From Phorcus lineatus (lineage: Eukaryota > Mollusca > Gastropoda > Trochida > Trochidae), in NCBI GenBank assembly GCA_921293015.1, contig OV121081.1, positions 63,443,022-63,507,021 of the forward strand: a stretch of 64,000 nt of DNA. Reading direction: 5' to 3'. Position 1 is the stretch's first letter. Every line of letters begins with the position of its first letter. Positions 43,401-53,385 of this stretch are shown here, piece after piece. Both the position numbers and the translations under genes were made by a program. The notes under the pieces were generated by a model. That model did no database searches. It was not told the origin of the DNA and saw only the letters and a program-made list of their open reading frames with translations.

Positions 43401-46400
43401 TCAAGGATTGCCAGGACAAGATTTATTAAAGTATTGTCAGAAGCGTATTTCACTACCTCTATCTCTGTCACATAGGGATATCACACTACTTGACTCGGCT
43501 TTATCACATTCTATACTTATCGAAAACTATATGTGTTTTATTTAGTTCACGTGCAGTCATGAGGAATTGTATGCTGTTTTGACTCTTTTGCCCTTCAATT
43601 TGAGATTTGCATAAACAATCGTTTTTCGTATTAAAGATTGTCAATTATTTCGGGATACCCACATGGTCACGTGGTTCTAAATTTAATACAGATGTGTTCA
43701 TTGGTTATACGATATTGCCAAAATACAAAGAGGCTAAGTATTATTGATTTAATGTTCCATTGAAAATTCCAAGTGTAATATAGGGAGAAATTTCAGTCGT
43801 GAAGATGTTTCATATGATGGCTACAAGTCTCAATCAACAAATATTGCACATACCGAAAATAGGTGAATATTAAGACCACCTTGGAATCCAAAGTAGGCAC
43901 AAATTGAGAATGTTCGCATTTTTTTTACATAGTTGAAGATTTTACGAACATAATGTTATATGCAGGCGCTTCTAACCTGGTGACGACGGTTGAGTATGGC
44001 GGGAGTTCTGTTGCATGGGTGTGTGAAGAGCGGGTGTCCAGCCCGTCGGGTACAGCAGATGATAGCAGGGCCTACATAGAGTGCCAAGGAGACGATGTCA
44101 TGACAGGGTGTACCAGTCTACTGGATGTGTGTGCTTGATTAGTGTAGTAACATTAGAAAATAGTTATGAGCTGTCTAGCTGAATTGGTTAAATGATATTA
44201 AAAATCTTTTGACTGACAATGAAAGTAGCTAGTCAGCATCGTTGAATTGTTGATGTATGCTTCTCATATGCCATACTAGCATTATCCATCAAATGGTCTA
44301 CAGAATACTGAAAAAACTCTGTTCATTTAAGAGACAAACAGGTACTAAATGCTAATTTACGCCCATGGTTATCCCCTTCCCCTTTTCAATAGGTGACCAA
44401 TTTTCTAAAATGACTCGAGTCCTAGGTGAAACTTGAACTTGACTTGAACCTACATTTTGGGTGTTAGCTTTAATTTAGGGCAAGAGTCTTTACTTTGTAC
44501 TTCAAGCCGGGTATCTACGTTATTTTTAGATTGCTTCTCAACTGCAATATGGTTTGAGGTCCTCATTTTGTTGTGGATGTAAAACTGTAAGACTTCTTGA
44601 CTAGGGTTTAAGTATATTGAATCTTTTGTTTTCTCCAAGGAAAACGAGCCAGACGCGGATGGACAATATATTAACGCGGATAGCGGCAGGGCCAGATGTG
44701 TGGCGGTCAACAGCTACGGGACTTCAGGACGTGAGTGCTCCACAATTAGACAGTGAATAATACAACAAATACCTCCACAACTTCTACTAATACAATTACT
44801 ACTAATACCAATACAACTACGATTATTACTACTACGACTTCATTGTGCTTTTACCAAACAGCTGGTGCCTGGTTGAAGTGCATAAAACACATACAAAATA
44901 ATAACAAAAGCTTATGTGAGGAAAATATATCATAGTGTAGAGGATGAAAAGAATAAAACGTTTTCAAGTGCACTTTACATTTAACACAATGCTGTTTAAA
45001 TACACAATGCAGAAATTGAGTTTGAGCTAGTGAGTGATAAAAGTACAGGAGTGTTATTGGATCACATGGAAAATACAAGTTTCTCTGTAACATATTTGAA
45101 GCACTTCACATCATTCATATCCGCAACCTAATCATAATAAAGAGGTGAATACATTAAGAGTAAAGAAAATAGGACATCAAAAACATCTCTGTCAACCTTC
45201 AGGCAATTACTGCCAGCCCCACTTCTGAAATGAAATAAAGTTGATCACTACGTAGAATTTGAATTAGAGTTTGTGTTACACCTAATATTAGTTAATCGTA
45301 ATGTTTTCTTTGCCCCTTATTTGTTTGTGCAACTTCTGTATATGAGGGGAGGTCAATAAGAAGTGATAAGTCATAGAAGTCAGTGTTGATACACCCCTAA
45401 AGAAATCATCGTTGATATCGTTATTAAGATAATTTACAGACATAAGCAACCCTTCCCGATCATTTACTTGAGATTTACAGCCTGTTGGACACAGATACCC
45501 TCCTGTTATCATAGAAAGTTGTAAAACTGAGCATGGGCGGTTATCAAGTTCCTCATTAAAGAAGGTGTGAATGCGACCGAAATATATTAATGTATGACCT
45601 ATCAGTGTATGGCAATGAAGCCACTAGTTATTCTGCAAAATGGTAGCTGAGTTAAAGCGGAGCCGGAGCTCTTTGGGTGATGACACACGTCAGATAAGTC
45701 TGTTGAAGCCATTACAGATGGTTGCAAGGATCCAGGGCTTAATCATGTCCGATCGTAGAATGAAGGTGAATGAGATATCTTCAGAGCGTGGCATTTCTCA
45801 TGGAAGTGTTTGCACTAAAATTCATGAGCCCTTGCCAAGTTTAAAATCTCTGCTGGATTGGTGTCACAAAACTTGAATGCAAAAGATCGATACTAGAGAG
45901 TTGAATACAGTCGTAAATTCCTATACAACCTCTATCTTAATACAAAGGTTTCTCGGGCTTCCGGCAGTTTCCCCTACCGGCATAATATTGCAACTTAAAC
46001 TACCTGGCAATATTTCATCCTATGAAAATAACGAATGCATGAATAACATATTTGTTGTCACACAGGCCTTTACAATGATACAGTCACAAAATAAGGCGTT
46101 CATGTTCTTGTAAAGACGACTCAAAGTGCAAGGTGCATATATTCGAATCAAGTTAAGATTTTGGTAATGATAACTTTTGAAACGGCGTCGCTGATTGCAC
46201 AACTAACTTTGTAAATGCAAGATTTGAAAGTGCGCGTTTTGGGGTAATGCTTTCTGTACTAACAATTTTTAAGTTCAAATAAGCACAAATATTATCGTTA
46301 CTAAAATTACTTCTTTAAAACGGCTAACCAAATGGTCCAGTGGTTGTGTCTGTGCACATGTAACTCATGAGGATAACATCCTGAGTTCATACCCCATTAA

Positions 46401-49400
46401 TCCCTGACAAAAACTTTGTAATTCAATTTGCATGAAATAACTTCCATATGTAAATTAGCCTTATTCTAACTGGTTCTAATTGTATATCATATGACATCTC
46501 AAAAAGCACATGGTTTAAAAAGCATGCACAGCATATCAGATCAGATCTGGCCACCATGCTGATAACACGTTTCACCTCACTGCCTGCAAATTCCCATATT
46601 ATGGAACAAATGTAAGTTCAGTTTTCTACATAAATATTAACTTTAGTGTACCCTAACCTTTTTAATGTATCTGCAAGAATAGTATAGAAGGTTGTATCAG
46701 AATGCAGTAACTTATTGCATGTTGTTCCAAACGATAATTATTTCTATCTTTTTACCTGATAGTAATAGTAAAAATAATTGAATATGTATTAATGCTAACG
46801 TTTACTATGTGCATTAATGGTCAAATGTTATGGAATGTCTTTTTTTACATTGTTGTTTTTTAAACTGCATCTAACGCATCTCTTGAACTACAACATCTCT
46901 TGAACTACCGCATCTGTTGAACTACCGCATCTGTTGAACTACCGCATCTACTTTATCTACCGTATTTACTTCATCTGTCGCACCTGCCTTATCTACTATC
47001 TGTGGCACCCACAGAATGATGAACTGATGAAATGTAATAAACTGTATTAACTTTGATGCAAATTTCGGATTTTTTGTTCTTGCATCTACAAACTTTGATT
47101 GCATCCAACCAGCGTTCTAAATTTCTAGACCAAGAAACCTTCGTGCTAAGACAGAGATTGTATAGTAATTTATGACGGAGCTCCCTCTGTTGAGAGAGAA
47201 TGGAGCCTATTATGCTGCCTCGTTATTGGTATTAAACAGAGCTACACCAAAAAAATGTGGCTTTGAACAACTAAAACATCCCCTATACAGTCCAGATCTG
47301 GCCCAAAGCGACTTCGATCTGGCCCAAAGCGACTTCTATCTGTTTAGTTATTTCAAGCGTGGTATAAGATTTGGCGATGGTAATGAACTCAAGGCAGCTA
47401 TTTAGGAGTGGCGGAGGGCAAGAAGAAGAAGACTTGGAGCGCAAGTGTATAGACATTTTCAAGGACAAATGGACTAAATGTATCGAGATCAAGGAAGATT
47501 ATGTTGAAAAATAAAATCATGATTACAACCATTAGCTTCTGTTTTATATGCTCTTCTATGAATTGTTTCAGAAGTTGTAAATCCATAATATCATTGTCTT
47601 CCTCTTCCATGAACTTATTGACTTCCCCTCGTATGTTCACAAATGAAGAAGTGAGCCTGAACCAACCGTTGTTCAGTAGACAATTGTCCTAATATGTTTC
47701 TTCAACTGTTGTATCTTTCAACAGCTGTCCGAGCCACAGGCAGTTGTTGGTCTGTAGATATTTGTCATTCCTTGTTTGTACAACTGTTGACTCTATCCTG
47801 CTTACAGCTGTGCGAGCCCGAGCTAGGTGTTGTTCTCTGGTGGGGCTGAAGTGTGAGTACCTACATGCCGGATATACGTCTCACGACAACGATGTACGGC
47901 AATACACCGCCTGCAAACCTGGATTTTGGCCTACAGGTAGTTGCTTATCAAAGATTGTATTTGTCAGTAGTCATAGTTTGATGAGATGTAAATAATGATA
48001 CTTTTACTTGCAAAAGATGTGTTTATCTTATGAACATTATTTCAATATCAATCAACCGATGAAATGTTTCATAATGATATTTTCATAAACAAACTAATAT
48101 GATTTCCATGATTTAAAGAACATGGATGTTTCTTATCATTTCCTGTTACCATCGTAAATCCGTGCATAAGCTAGCTATTATTAATTTCATACTGCTATTA
48201 TTCCTAGCAGGGAATCTTTTTCTTTAAGATACCTGTTTAAAATTTACAACAAACAACAAAAACCCGTAATTATGGGAATTGTTTTATAACAGATATTGTA
48301 AAAGGAATTCCTGCCGAGAGGTATAACTTTGAATAAATATTCTTGCATATATCGAAGAACTAAACAAGGAGTTAATCATTTTTTGTATCACTAGTAAAAG
48401 ACTCACTTGGCAATGTTTTCAAAGCTAGGACTATTTCGGCAAGGACGTTGACCCCAGTTAGGTTTAGACTCGTCAATGATCAAAAGCAAGCTTATAATAC
48501 AAGAGAGGCAATTTCGCATTGACGTATGTATCATGTGTCATCAATAAGTACATTACATCTAGCTGATGTGTGTACAGGCTGTACAGTGCTGAACTGGTTC
48601 GGACAGTCGGACGGAGTCTTCTTGACAGACAATGGATGTACTGTACAGAACAGTGGACCAGATGCGGGTCAGTATTTTGAAATTCTTACATGTGTTTGCA
48701 CCGAGGTATGTCCTTGAGGTTCGTGTTATTCTTTTGCATCTTGGTCATTAAGTTCTTCAATAACAATCTCACTTTCAATGTCGATATCAATGCTTACCCA
48801 AAGTATCCGAAAAGCAATTGTCTAGATTTGAAGCCGGAGTTCATTATGTTGTGGGCTTCGAACAAAGCTGAACTGATTTCATCATCCTGATAAATCAGCG
48901 TATATGAATCCGCTCACGCTCTTTCCTAATACCCTGATCTCTCTCAAGCCAAAACCCTCGTATCGCACGAGCCAATGTCGCACTCAGCAACAGCGGCACA
49001 GCCCGGATAGTAAAATCCGTCGGGCTGAAGCTAGTACCTTCAAGCTCCTTAATTAACGACATTTTATTGGCTGAAAAAATAACATAGCCACGAATATCAA
49101 GCCGCTAGTCATACTTAGGATGTAGCCGAAAGAGATCAGGGCATAAGGAAGGAACGTGAGCGGATTAATGTACTTTGATTTAGCAGGATGTGGTGTCATG
49201 GGTTTTGAAAAAACACTTCGACTTCGACGATGGCTCAATGTAAACGAAATTTGATTATTATGATGTATTTTTTTTGCAGATATCTTTGACGATAACGTTT
49301 CGAAAATAATTGTCAATTTTGATTTACATTGTAGTGGGATTACATTTTGTAGATTTATACAGATTTTATTATAATTAAAGCTTGAGGGCGAAACTCTCAA

Positions 49401-51423
49401 ATCCTTTTTTCGTCGTCTTTTTCTTAACAAAGAGGCATAAAACACGTAAATGGTGTGTAGAGAGTATTTAGTAAATGAGTATTTTCATGAAACAATCATT
49501 GAACCCATAACACAGAAAGAAGGACCCGGGTCGACACCCTTTTTTTCTCCTTCGAAAGAACTTTAACACAGAAATAAATTAAAACGCCCTTTAACCTATT
49601 TTGAAAGCTTAATTGTTATCTACATGCCCAAGCGAACACAGATATGCCGAGTATCAAAGTTTTCATAATGGTCCTGAAAATTACAGATTTTCTATAAATA
49701 ACTCGAGGACTGATTGGCTGACAGAACTATTTTTATTCATTCGTGTAGTGAGTCTATCATTCACGTGTGACTTCAAAACAAACATTGTTTCATTTCGTAT
49801 GGAATAATATGAAACGTAAAATGTTTTATATGTAGTTTGTTTTACTATTTAGTTCATGTTGGATTGTCAAGCTTAATATATGATCAACAATCATGTAAAG
49901 AATTGCTGAGACTACATTTAACTGCGCCATGGCATATAGTCGTATATAGATCGAGTTCAGATAAACCTTACGAATTATTGTGAGAAATTCCTTGCCAAAA
50001 CTCGGAATTTATAACGATAATCCACGAGGGACAGATAAACCGTAAGTCCTCCTGGTTTATCCAAAGGTAATCTTTTTTTCAATTAATGGAATAATTCCAT
50101 CCTTACCACTACTCAATTTCAACCTTTGTCAGTGAAACTTAGTGATGTACCTTCCAATGACAGTTCAACCAAGTTTTAACAAAAATATTCTTTATACGAT
50201 CATTGAACTAAGGGCCTCCTCAGTATGTTTGACGATTGAAGTGCCCTCAACTTGCAATAATCTCTCAGCATTTGCAATCAAGGGTGATAAATGAAAAGCT
50301 GACCCACAAAGAGAAGAAGATAGACTTGTCAAACCCCAATATAAAAACATCCATTATATTAAGCTTGTTTCTCCTCTTGTCCTTTAAGAGAAGATGCGAC
50401 CAGTCCATGGTGAATGAATGAATGAATGAATGAATGAATGAATGAAACCCATGTAAACGCAAATTGAAGGCATATTACTCCATTGGGCAAATAATTGTCA
50501 TGTAACGCAGAATTATGTAAATAAGGAAAATTTTCTGGATAAACTGAGCCTATGTTCCAATACGGCGTGAATTTCACTATAAAGAAGTTGTTGTCCAGAA
50601 AGTCTTGTCTTATTTAAGGAATGGATCAATGATCAATGTTAACACTTTGCACTATCAGGGACAACAGGCAATACGATATGCTGTTCGGCACCGAACATGG
50701 AGTGCATGAAGGTGGTATCTCAACCCAGTGGGTACCTTAATGGCGACTCTACCAGTATCACCTGCCCAGCCGGCTACACCATGACGGGTTGCATGGCATA
50801 CACACCTTTTAGTGGGATACAGGGAGCCAAGATTGAAGGTTTGAGAACACAGCTGAATATCTTGTCAGGTTGTAAACACAAGGGGGAGGTAGACCTGAGA
50901 GTGTTTGGAATACAAACTAAACTATTTCAGTTTATCAATCTTAACATAACATATCACAAAGAGCAAATATGACGGCTCCAGTTAAAAGTTTGTCTAATCT
51001 TGATATTTTTTCTTCAGGCAAATCACGGTTTTCAAAGTATGAATTTATAAAATTCGAATGCTTTTTGGCTGTTGCCGCTATGAAATCTTTGGCCTAGTGC
51101 GAACTGGCTATGTGGAATTAAAGGATGTAACTGTTCCTTTAACCTTTACTTTATTAAACGTGGCGATACAATTGTTTATCCTTATGAATTTGTTAAATAT
51201 ATTGTAATAAATAATTAGTCTTTTCATTTCACTCACCAAATTTATGAACTGGAGTGTCAGTGTCCATTGTCAGCAAGCATCAATCCATCCTTGTAGACGT
51301 TTTCATTTTTGTCATCTTTCAGTGGTCAACGGTGAAGACACATGCTTTGCAGTAAACGGGAAATTGAAGTCTTCTTCTCACAGACCTCCTGTTGCCTATG
51401 CCGGATGTTGCATCATACACTGA
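31198..51423 (+). CDS. secreted PAN / six-sushi / PCSK9-like V-domain protein (whole gene, 14 exons)
   Basis: Fourteen exons (listed separately) splice to 2,142 bases, 713 residues plus stop, without a frame break. Order: signal peptide and PAN/apple-like segment, a four-cysteine segment, six CCP (sushi) domains, then six exons coding a C-terminal region with 18 cysteines in three modules. Each module has the pattern GY/GF-x-TGC, then C-x-V or a similar single Cys, then CC, and two of them end in a further Cys (KC, EC). This is the pattern of the V (Cys/His-rich) domain of PCSK9. There is no subtilisin catalytic domain and no membrane span, so it is predicted to be secreted. In PCSK9 the V domain binds partners; here a binding role in recognition is inference. 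CCP2-CCP5 are recent duplicates. Confidence 0.85.
32155..32248 (+). CDS. exon 2: four-cysteine segment
   Basis: Acceptor TCTTCCTCGTGCAG, phase 0 in and phase 1 out, donor GTAACT. Reads VPHDICRARPCQIWEVCVMT, then GHVCLERG. The C-x4-C-x5-C spacing resembles a short EGF-like or linker module seen between PAN and sushi domains; I cannot name it with certainty. Confidence 0.75.
33675..33805 (+). mobile_element. MITE-like fragment, same family as 4,262 and 6,147
   Basis: It shares TCTCGTTGAAACCAGATCGA, ACTTGTCACTCGTACCTCGC and CCAGCCAATCGGCAACGAGG with the copies at 4.26 and 6.15 kb. Only one terminal repeat is evident. Confidence 0.55.
35110..35520. repeat. dispersed repeat, related to 56,155-56,500
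   Basis: It shares a series of phrases in the same order with the copy at 56.2 kb: CGTCCG near the start, TCTTCTCCAGAAC(C/T), TTGACTC, TTGACTA, GGGCCACAG, TCTTCTCCAGAAG or similar, TAGATTTGGTGA or similar. Noncoding and diverged; the family is probably abundant in the genome but I cannot name it. Confidence 0.5.
36660..36833 (+). CDS. CCP (sushi) domain 1 exon
   Basis: 174 bases, phase 1 to phase 1, acceptor TGCTGCCAG, donor GTGAAC. Begins AIDCGSPSSLSHMAGSSP, contains ADYGCNVGYTGSGSGTSTC and ends DGTWSTPALICTG. Four cysteines and the conserved Trp before the last one define a CCP module. Confidence 0.93.
36923..37665. mobile_element. 743-bp foldback DNA transposon (MITE) with 8-bp target duplication
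   Basis: The ends CACGGGCCCC(G/C)CTAACAGAG are inverted copies that stay almost identical for about 68 bases (two mismatches). The homology then continues with gaps for over 250 bases per arm (CGCGAAGCG, ACATTTACC, CCCGGAAGTT). The direct repeat ATCCAGTT flanks it exactly (36,915-36,922 and 37,666-37,673). An 8-bp duplication fits hAT or P-type elements. No transposase is present. It lies in the CCP1-CCP2 intron. Confidence 0.88.
38318..38491 (+). CDS. CCP (sushi) domain 2 exon
   Basis: 174 bases, phase 1 to phase 1, acceptor TATTTCCAG, donor GTTGGT. Begins VVDCGSPSSLSNMTGSTP, like CCP1 at its start but like CCP3-5 afterwards, including the N-glycosylation sequon NMT. It looks like a junction copy from the exon duplication. 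Confidence 0.93.
39237..39410 (+). CDS. CCP (sushi) domain 3 exon
   Basis: 174 bases, phase 1 to phase 1. Begins AIDCGAPTSHPNMTGSSP and ends STPALTCTG. It differs from CCP4 and CCP5 at only a few positions (GMSTC here, GTSTC there). Confidence 0.93.
40046..40219 (+). CDS. CCP (sushi) domain 4 exon
   Basis: 174 bases, phase 1 to phase 1, acceptor CATTGCCAG, donor GTTGGT. Nearly identical to CCP3 and CCP5 (NMTGSTP in place of NMTGSSP). Confidence 0.93.
40980..41153 (+). CDS. CCP (sushi) domain 5 exon
   Basis: 174 bases, phase 1 to phase 1, donor GTGGAT. As CCP3, with SGDGTSTC in place of SGSGMSTC. Its donor and following intron differ from the other copies, marking the right edge of the duplicated block. 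Confidence 0.93.
41341..41517 (+). CDS. CCP (sushi) domain 6 exon
   Basis: 177 bases, phase 1 to phase 1, acceptor TGTTTCAAAG (weak), donor GTAGAT. Begins VADCGIPVDTSTHVVVSYR, then TATYACGLNLQE and GTWSTPTLTCTG. It is diverged from CCP1-5, so it is an older module. Confidence 0.9.
41518..43965. other. intron between CCP6 and the V-domain exons, nothing recognised
   Basis: 2.4 kb of AT-rich DNA with short GAT and TA runs (42,764-42,787 and 43,215-43,232). No exon with correct phase or cysteine pattern, and no transposon end, was recognised. Confidence 0.5.
43966..44126 (+). CDS. V-domain exon 1 (PCSK9-like module 1, first part)
   Basis: Acceptor TATATGCAG, phase 1 in and phase 0 out at donor GTGTGT. 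Reads GASNLVTTVEYGGSSVAWVC, and later YIECQGDDVMTGCTSLLD. The phrase TGCTS matches the TGCS-type turn repeated in each PCSK9 V module. Reading through the donor would hit a stop nine bases later, so splicing is required. Confidence 0.8.
44640..44730 (+). CDS. V-domain exon 2 (module 1, second part)
   Basis: Acceptor TTTTCTCCAAG, phase 0 in and phase 1 out, donor GTGAGT. Reads ENEPDADGQYINADSGRARC, then VAVNSYGTSG. The C-V-A-x-N-x-x-G phrase is the expected single cysteine strand of a PCSK9-type module; the other two frames give no sensible continuation. Confidence 0.78.
44731..45340. other. intron, low-complexity AAC/ACT tract
   Basis: A Thr/Asn-coding low-complexity stretch at about 44,750-44,840 (ACTAATACAATTACTACTAA), otherwise nothing recognised up to the mariner end at 45,343. 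Confidence 0.5.
46325..46430 (+). mobile_element. tRNA-like SINE fragment nested in the mariner
   Basis: TGGTCCAGTGGTTGTG resembles a polymerase III A box, and GAGTTCATACCCC about 50 bases later is a degraded B box. Its limits are unclear and it may be a decayed SINE head. Confidence 0.4.
46862..46985. repeat. short tandem repeat, about 18-bp unit
   Basis: The unit CGCATCTGTTGAACTAC is repeated about five times with decay to the right (ATCTACTTTATCTACC). It lies inside the DNA inserted in the mariner. Confidence 0.75.
47808..47936 (+). CDS. V-domain exon 3 (end of module 1, start of module 2)
   Basis: Acceptor CTGCTTACAG, phase 1 to phase 1, donor GTAGTT. Reads PVRARARCCSLVGLKCEYLH, then YTACKPGFWPTG. 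The A-R-C-C-x(5)-K-C phrase closes module 1, and A-C-K-P-G-F-x-x-T-G-C (completed in the next exon) opens module 2, closely matching PCSK9 V-domain signatures. Confidence 0.85.
47937..48577. other. intron, nothing recognised
   Basis: AT-rich, no repeat or exon recognised. Confidence 0.5.
48578..48667 (+). CDS. V-domain exon 4 (module 2, middle)
   Basis: 90 bases, phase 1 to phase 1, acceptor GTGTGTACAG, donor GTCAGT. Reads GCTVLNWFGQSDGVFLTDNG then CTVQNSGPDAG. It supplies the TGC turn and the single mid-module cysteine. Confidence 0.82.
48883..49190. repeat. 308-bp imperfect inverted repeat element
   Basis: The left arm from CATCCTGATAAATCAG through AATCCGCTCACG to CCCTGATCTCTCTC is matched in reverse complement by the right arm (CATCCTGCTAAATCA, AATCCGCTCACG, CCCTGATCTCTTTC): about 63 bases at roughly 80% identity. 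The centre, about 180 bases, looks richer in GC than the surroundings. On the minus strand two frames overlap at ATGTCGTTAA, one ending in a hydrophobic stretch (LISFGYILSMTSGLIFVAML) and one beginning MSLIKELEGTSFSPTD. Origin unknown: foldback element or transferred fragment. Confidence 0.65.
49191..50658. other. intron remainder with a GAAT microsatellite
   Basis: (GAAT)n at 50,411-50,446. A 130-codon minus-strand frame (49,053-49,445) overlaps the inverted repeat and has no domain match apart from its hydrophobic end. Nothing else was recognised. Confidence 0.5.
50659..50838 (+). CDS. V-domain exon 5 (end of module 2, start of module 3)
   Basis: 180 bases, phase 1 to phase 1, acceptor GCACTATCAG, donor GTTTGA. 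Reads GTTGNTICCSAPNMECMKV, then STSITCPAGYTMTGCMAYTP and GIQGAKIEG. I-C-C-x(5)-E-C closes module 2; C-P-A-G-Y-T-M-T-G-C opens module 3. This is the strongest single match to the PCSK9 V domain (C-x-x-G-W/Y-x-x-T-G-C). Confidence 0.88.
51323..51423 (+). CDS. V-domain exon 6 (end of module 3, stop codon)
   Basis: Acceptor GTCATCTTTCAG, phase 1 in. Reads VVNGEDTCFAVNGKLKSSS, then PPVAYAGCCIIH and TGA at 51,421-51,423. D-T-C-x-A-x-N-G followed by A-x-A-G-C-C closes the third module, giving 18 cysteines for the domain. Confidence 0.87.
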
Positions 51424-51429
51424 AGTGGA

Positions 51430-52400
51430 ACAAGCATGACCACTGGAGACACGAAACACTGTTATAACTGGAGACACGAATTACTGTTATATTTACTGGA
51501 GAAACGAAACACTGTAATAACTGGAGACACGAAGTCTCTTATAATAACTGGAGTTACGAAATACTGTTATATTAACTGGAGACATAAAGTACTGATCTAT
51601 CTACTAGAGATATAAAATACTGTTGTATGAACGGGAGACATGAAATACTGTTATATTAACTGGATACATTAGATACTGTTATATTAACTGGAGATACGAA
51701 ATACTGATCTAATTGAAAAACAGGAAATCCTAGGCCTGTTTTATCAACTGGAGATACGAACTACTGTTATATTTAATTGATACATGGAATATTACTGTAT
51801 TATAGGAACTCCCAAAATACCGACTTATTTAAGAATATCAGAACTTTTAAAAGAAAATAATTTTGAAAAGGAACATTTCAAAGCAAACGAATTAACAATT
51901 ATATTAACTGGAGATACGAAACACTGTGATAACTGGAGACATGAAATACTGTTTCATTAACTGGAGACATGAAATAAAGTTATGTTAACAGGAGACATAA
52001 GTACTGATATATCTACCAGAGATATGAAATAATGTTATTTTAATTTGAGACATGAAATGCTGTTGTTAAAACTGGAGACATCAAATACTGTTATATTAAC
52101 TTGAGACATGAAATACTGTTATATTATTCAGAGATATGAAATACTGTTTATAAACTTGAGACATGAAATGCTCTTGTTAAAACTGGAGAAATCAACTACT
52201 GTTATATTAACTTGAGACATGACATACTGTTGTTTAAACTGGAGGCATGAAATACTGTAATATTACCTGGAGACATGAAATACTGTTATATTACCTGGAG
52301 ACATGAAATACTGTTATATTAACTGGAGACATGAAATACTGTTATATTAACTGGAGACATGAAATACTGTTATATTAACTGGAGACATGAAATACTGTTG
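51430..52400. repeat. degenerate 26-31-bp tandem repeat abutting the stop codon
   Basis: Units such as CTGGAGACATGAAATACTGT plus TATATTAA are repeated about 30 times, diverged on the left and nearly identical at 52,255-52,395, with an interruption at 51,780-51,900. It begins within about ten bases of the stop codon, so it is likely in the 3' UTR of the PAN-sushi gene. Confidence 0.88.
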
Positions 52401-52463
52401 TATTATCTTGGCCACATAGGGAAATATTGTATGTGCTAACCTCAGTCCTATGGAATATATTTG

Positions 52464-52469
52464 AATAAA
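52464..52469 (+). terminator. possible polyadenylation signal of the PAN-sushi gene
   Basis: AATAAA about 1.04 kb past the stop codon and just past the tandem repeat. It is the first clear hexamer I saw downstream, but the position is a motif match only. Confidence 0.3.
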
Positions 52470-53385
52470 GTCAATGACGATATTAAATGCAGAAGAAAAA
52501 ATCACTTGAAATTTCTTCTCATGAAACAAAATAAGAGCACTCCCTCAAATACCCTCACTTCCAACGGTGATCATTTAGCGTTTTCTGTATGATGCAATTA
52601 CGTATTTTCTGTTAAGGGGATCAGTTGTGCATAAAATGACACACTGAAAGATAGTTGTGCTTGGTTGAGTTATCTACTACTGATAACTTTCTCAAGTGAC
52701 GTCGCAGTTATCAGGTCCGTTCCTTATAAAGGATAAAAGGGGATCATTTTTATTATTGAAACATGTTATGGCTTGATATGGTTAGATTTTTAAAAAAATA
52801 TTGAGACGATATATATATTGCAAGTAGTTCTCCTTGAAAAAAGTTTTGATAATTTTCCTCATCTTATGCTCGCTCTAGGCCTTGAAGAGCGGTCAGGCTT
52901 ACTCCTATTCTTGTCATATGGGCAGGTGGTCATAGTAATTAGTGTCCCATACCTGACCACAACAGCTGAAAGCTACACGTGGGAGCCACTAAGTGGACAG
53001 CTATGTGCTTGTAGAAGGACTGACTTCGTCTCTCTCTCAGTGATCTAGCTAACGCTTTCAATAGAGGCAAAAGAAGCCACAGATTCATATAAAAGACTTC
53101 TTTGAGAGTACAAACTCCCCGCAATATCAACAATTGATGCTCTTTTTCATAGTTGTAAAGGGGTATGTATGTGACCTTGGCCTTATTTAAAACCTTGAAG
53201 GAACATGTAACTAAATGTTTTAGATTTAGTTGTGCCATCATTAAGTATTGGAAACTCCAAACATCTTGATTCATATGCTCTACGTCAAGTGCCATGATTC
53301 CAAAGAAATGTTTTCCATATGGTGCATATGATGTGAGCATCACTGATGTTTACTTGAGGCATATACGAAGCTTGAATTAAAAAGT
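52470..53385. other. intergenic, unassigned open frame
   Basis: A 134-codon minus-strand frame (52,939-53,343) has no recognisable domain and overlaps a plus-strand frame of 76 codons. Given the mariner relic next to it, it may be transposon debris. Left uncalled. Confidence 0.35.

Larger units (their letters stand above)
45343..47631 (+). mobile_element. mariner-type transposon, dead, with inserted DNA in the middle
   Basis: Inverted ends TGAGGGGAGGTCAATAAG (45,343-45,360) and, on the minus strand, CGAGGGGAAGTCAATAAG (47,614-47,631) match at 16 of 18 bases. TA flanks both, as mariner requires. Transposase pieces: AVIKFLIKEGVNATEIY near 45,540, ARIQGLIMSDRRMKVNEISS with GISHGSVCTKI at about 45,730-45,820, then GFEQLKHPLYSPDLAQSDF at 47,255-47,330 and KCIEIKEDYVEK just before 47,513. 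Stops and frameshifts are present. About 1.3 kb between the pieces is foreign and includes a tRNA-like SINE and a small tandem repeat. It sits in a V-domain intron. Confidence 0.85.

Noticed and set aside
52939..53343. 134-codon minus-strand frame
   Set aside because: No recognisable motif; overlaps an opposite frame and lies next to transposon debris, so it is not called a gene.
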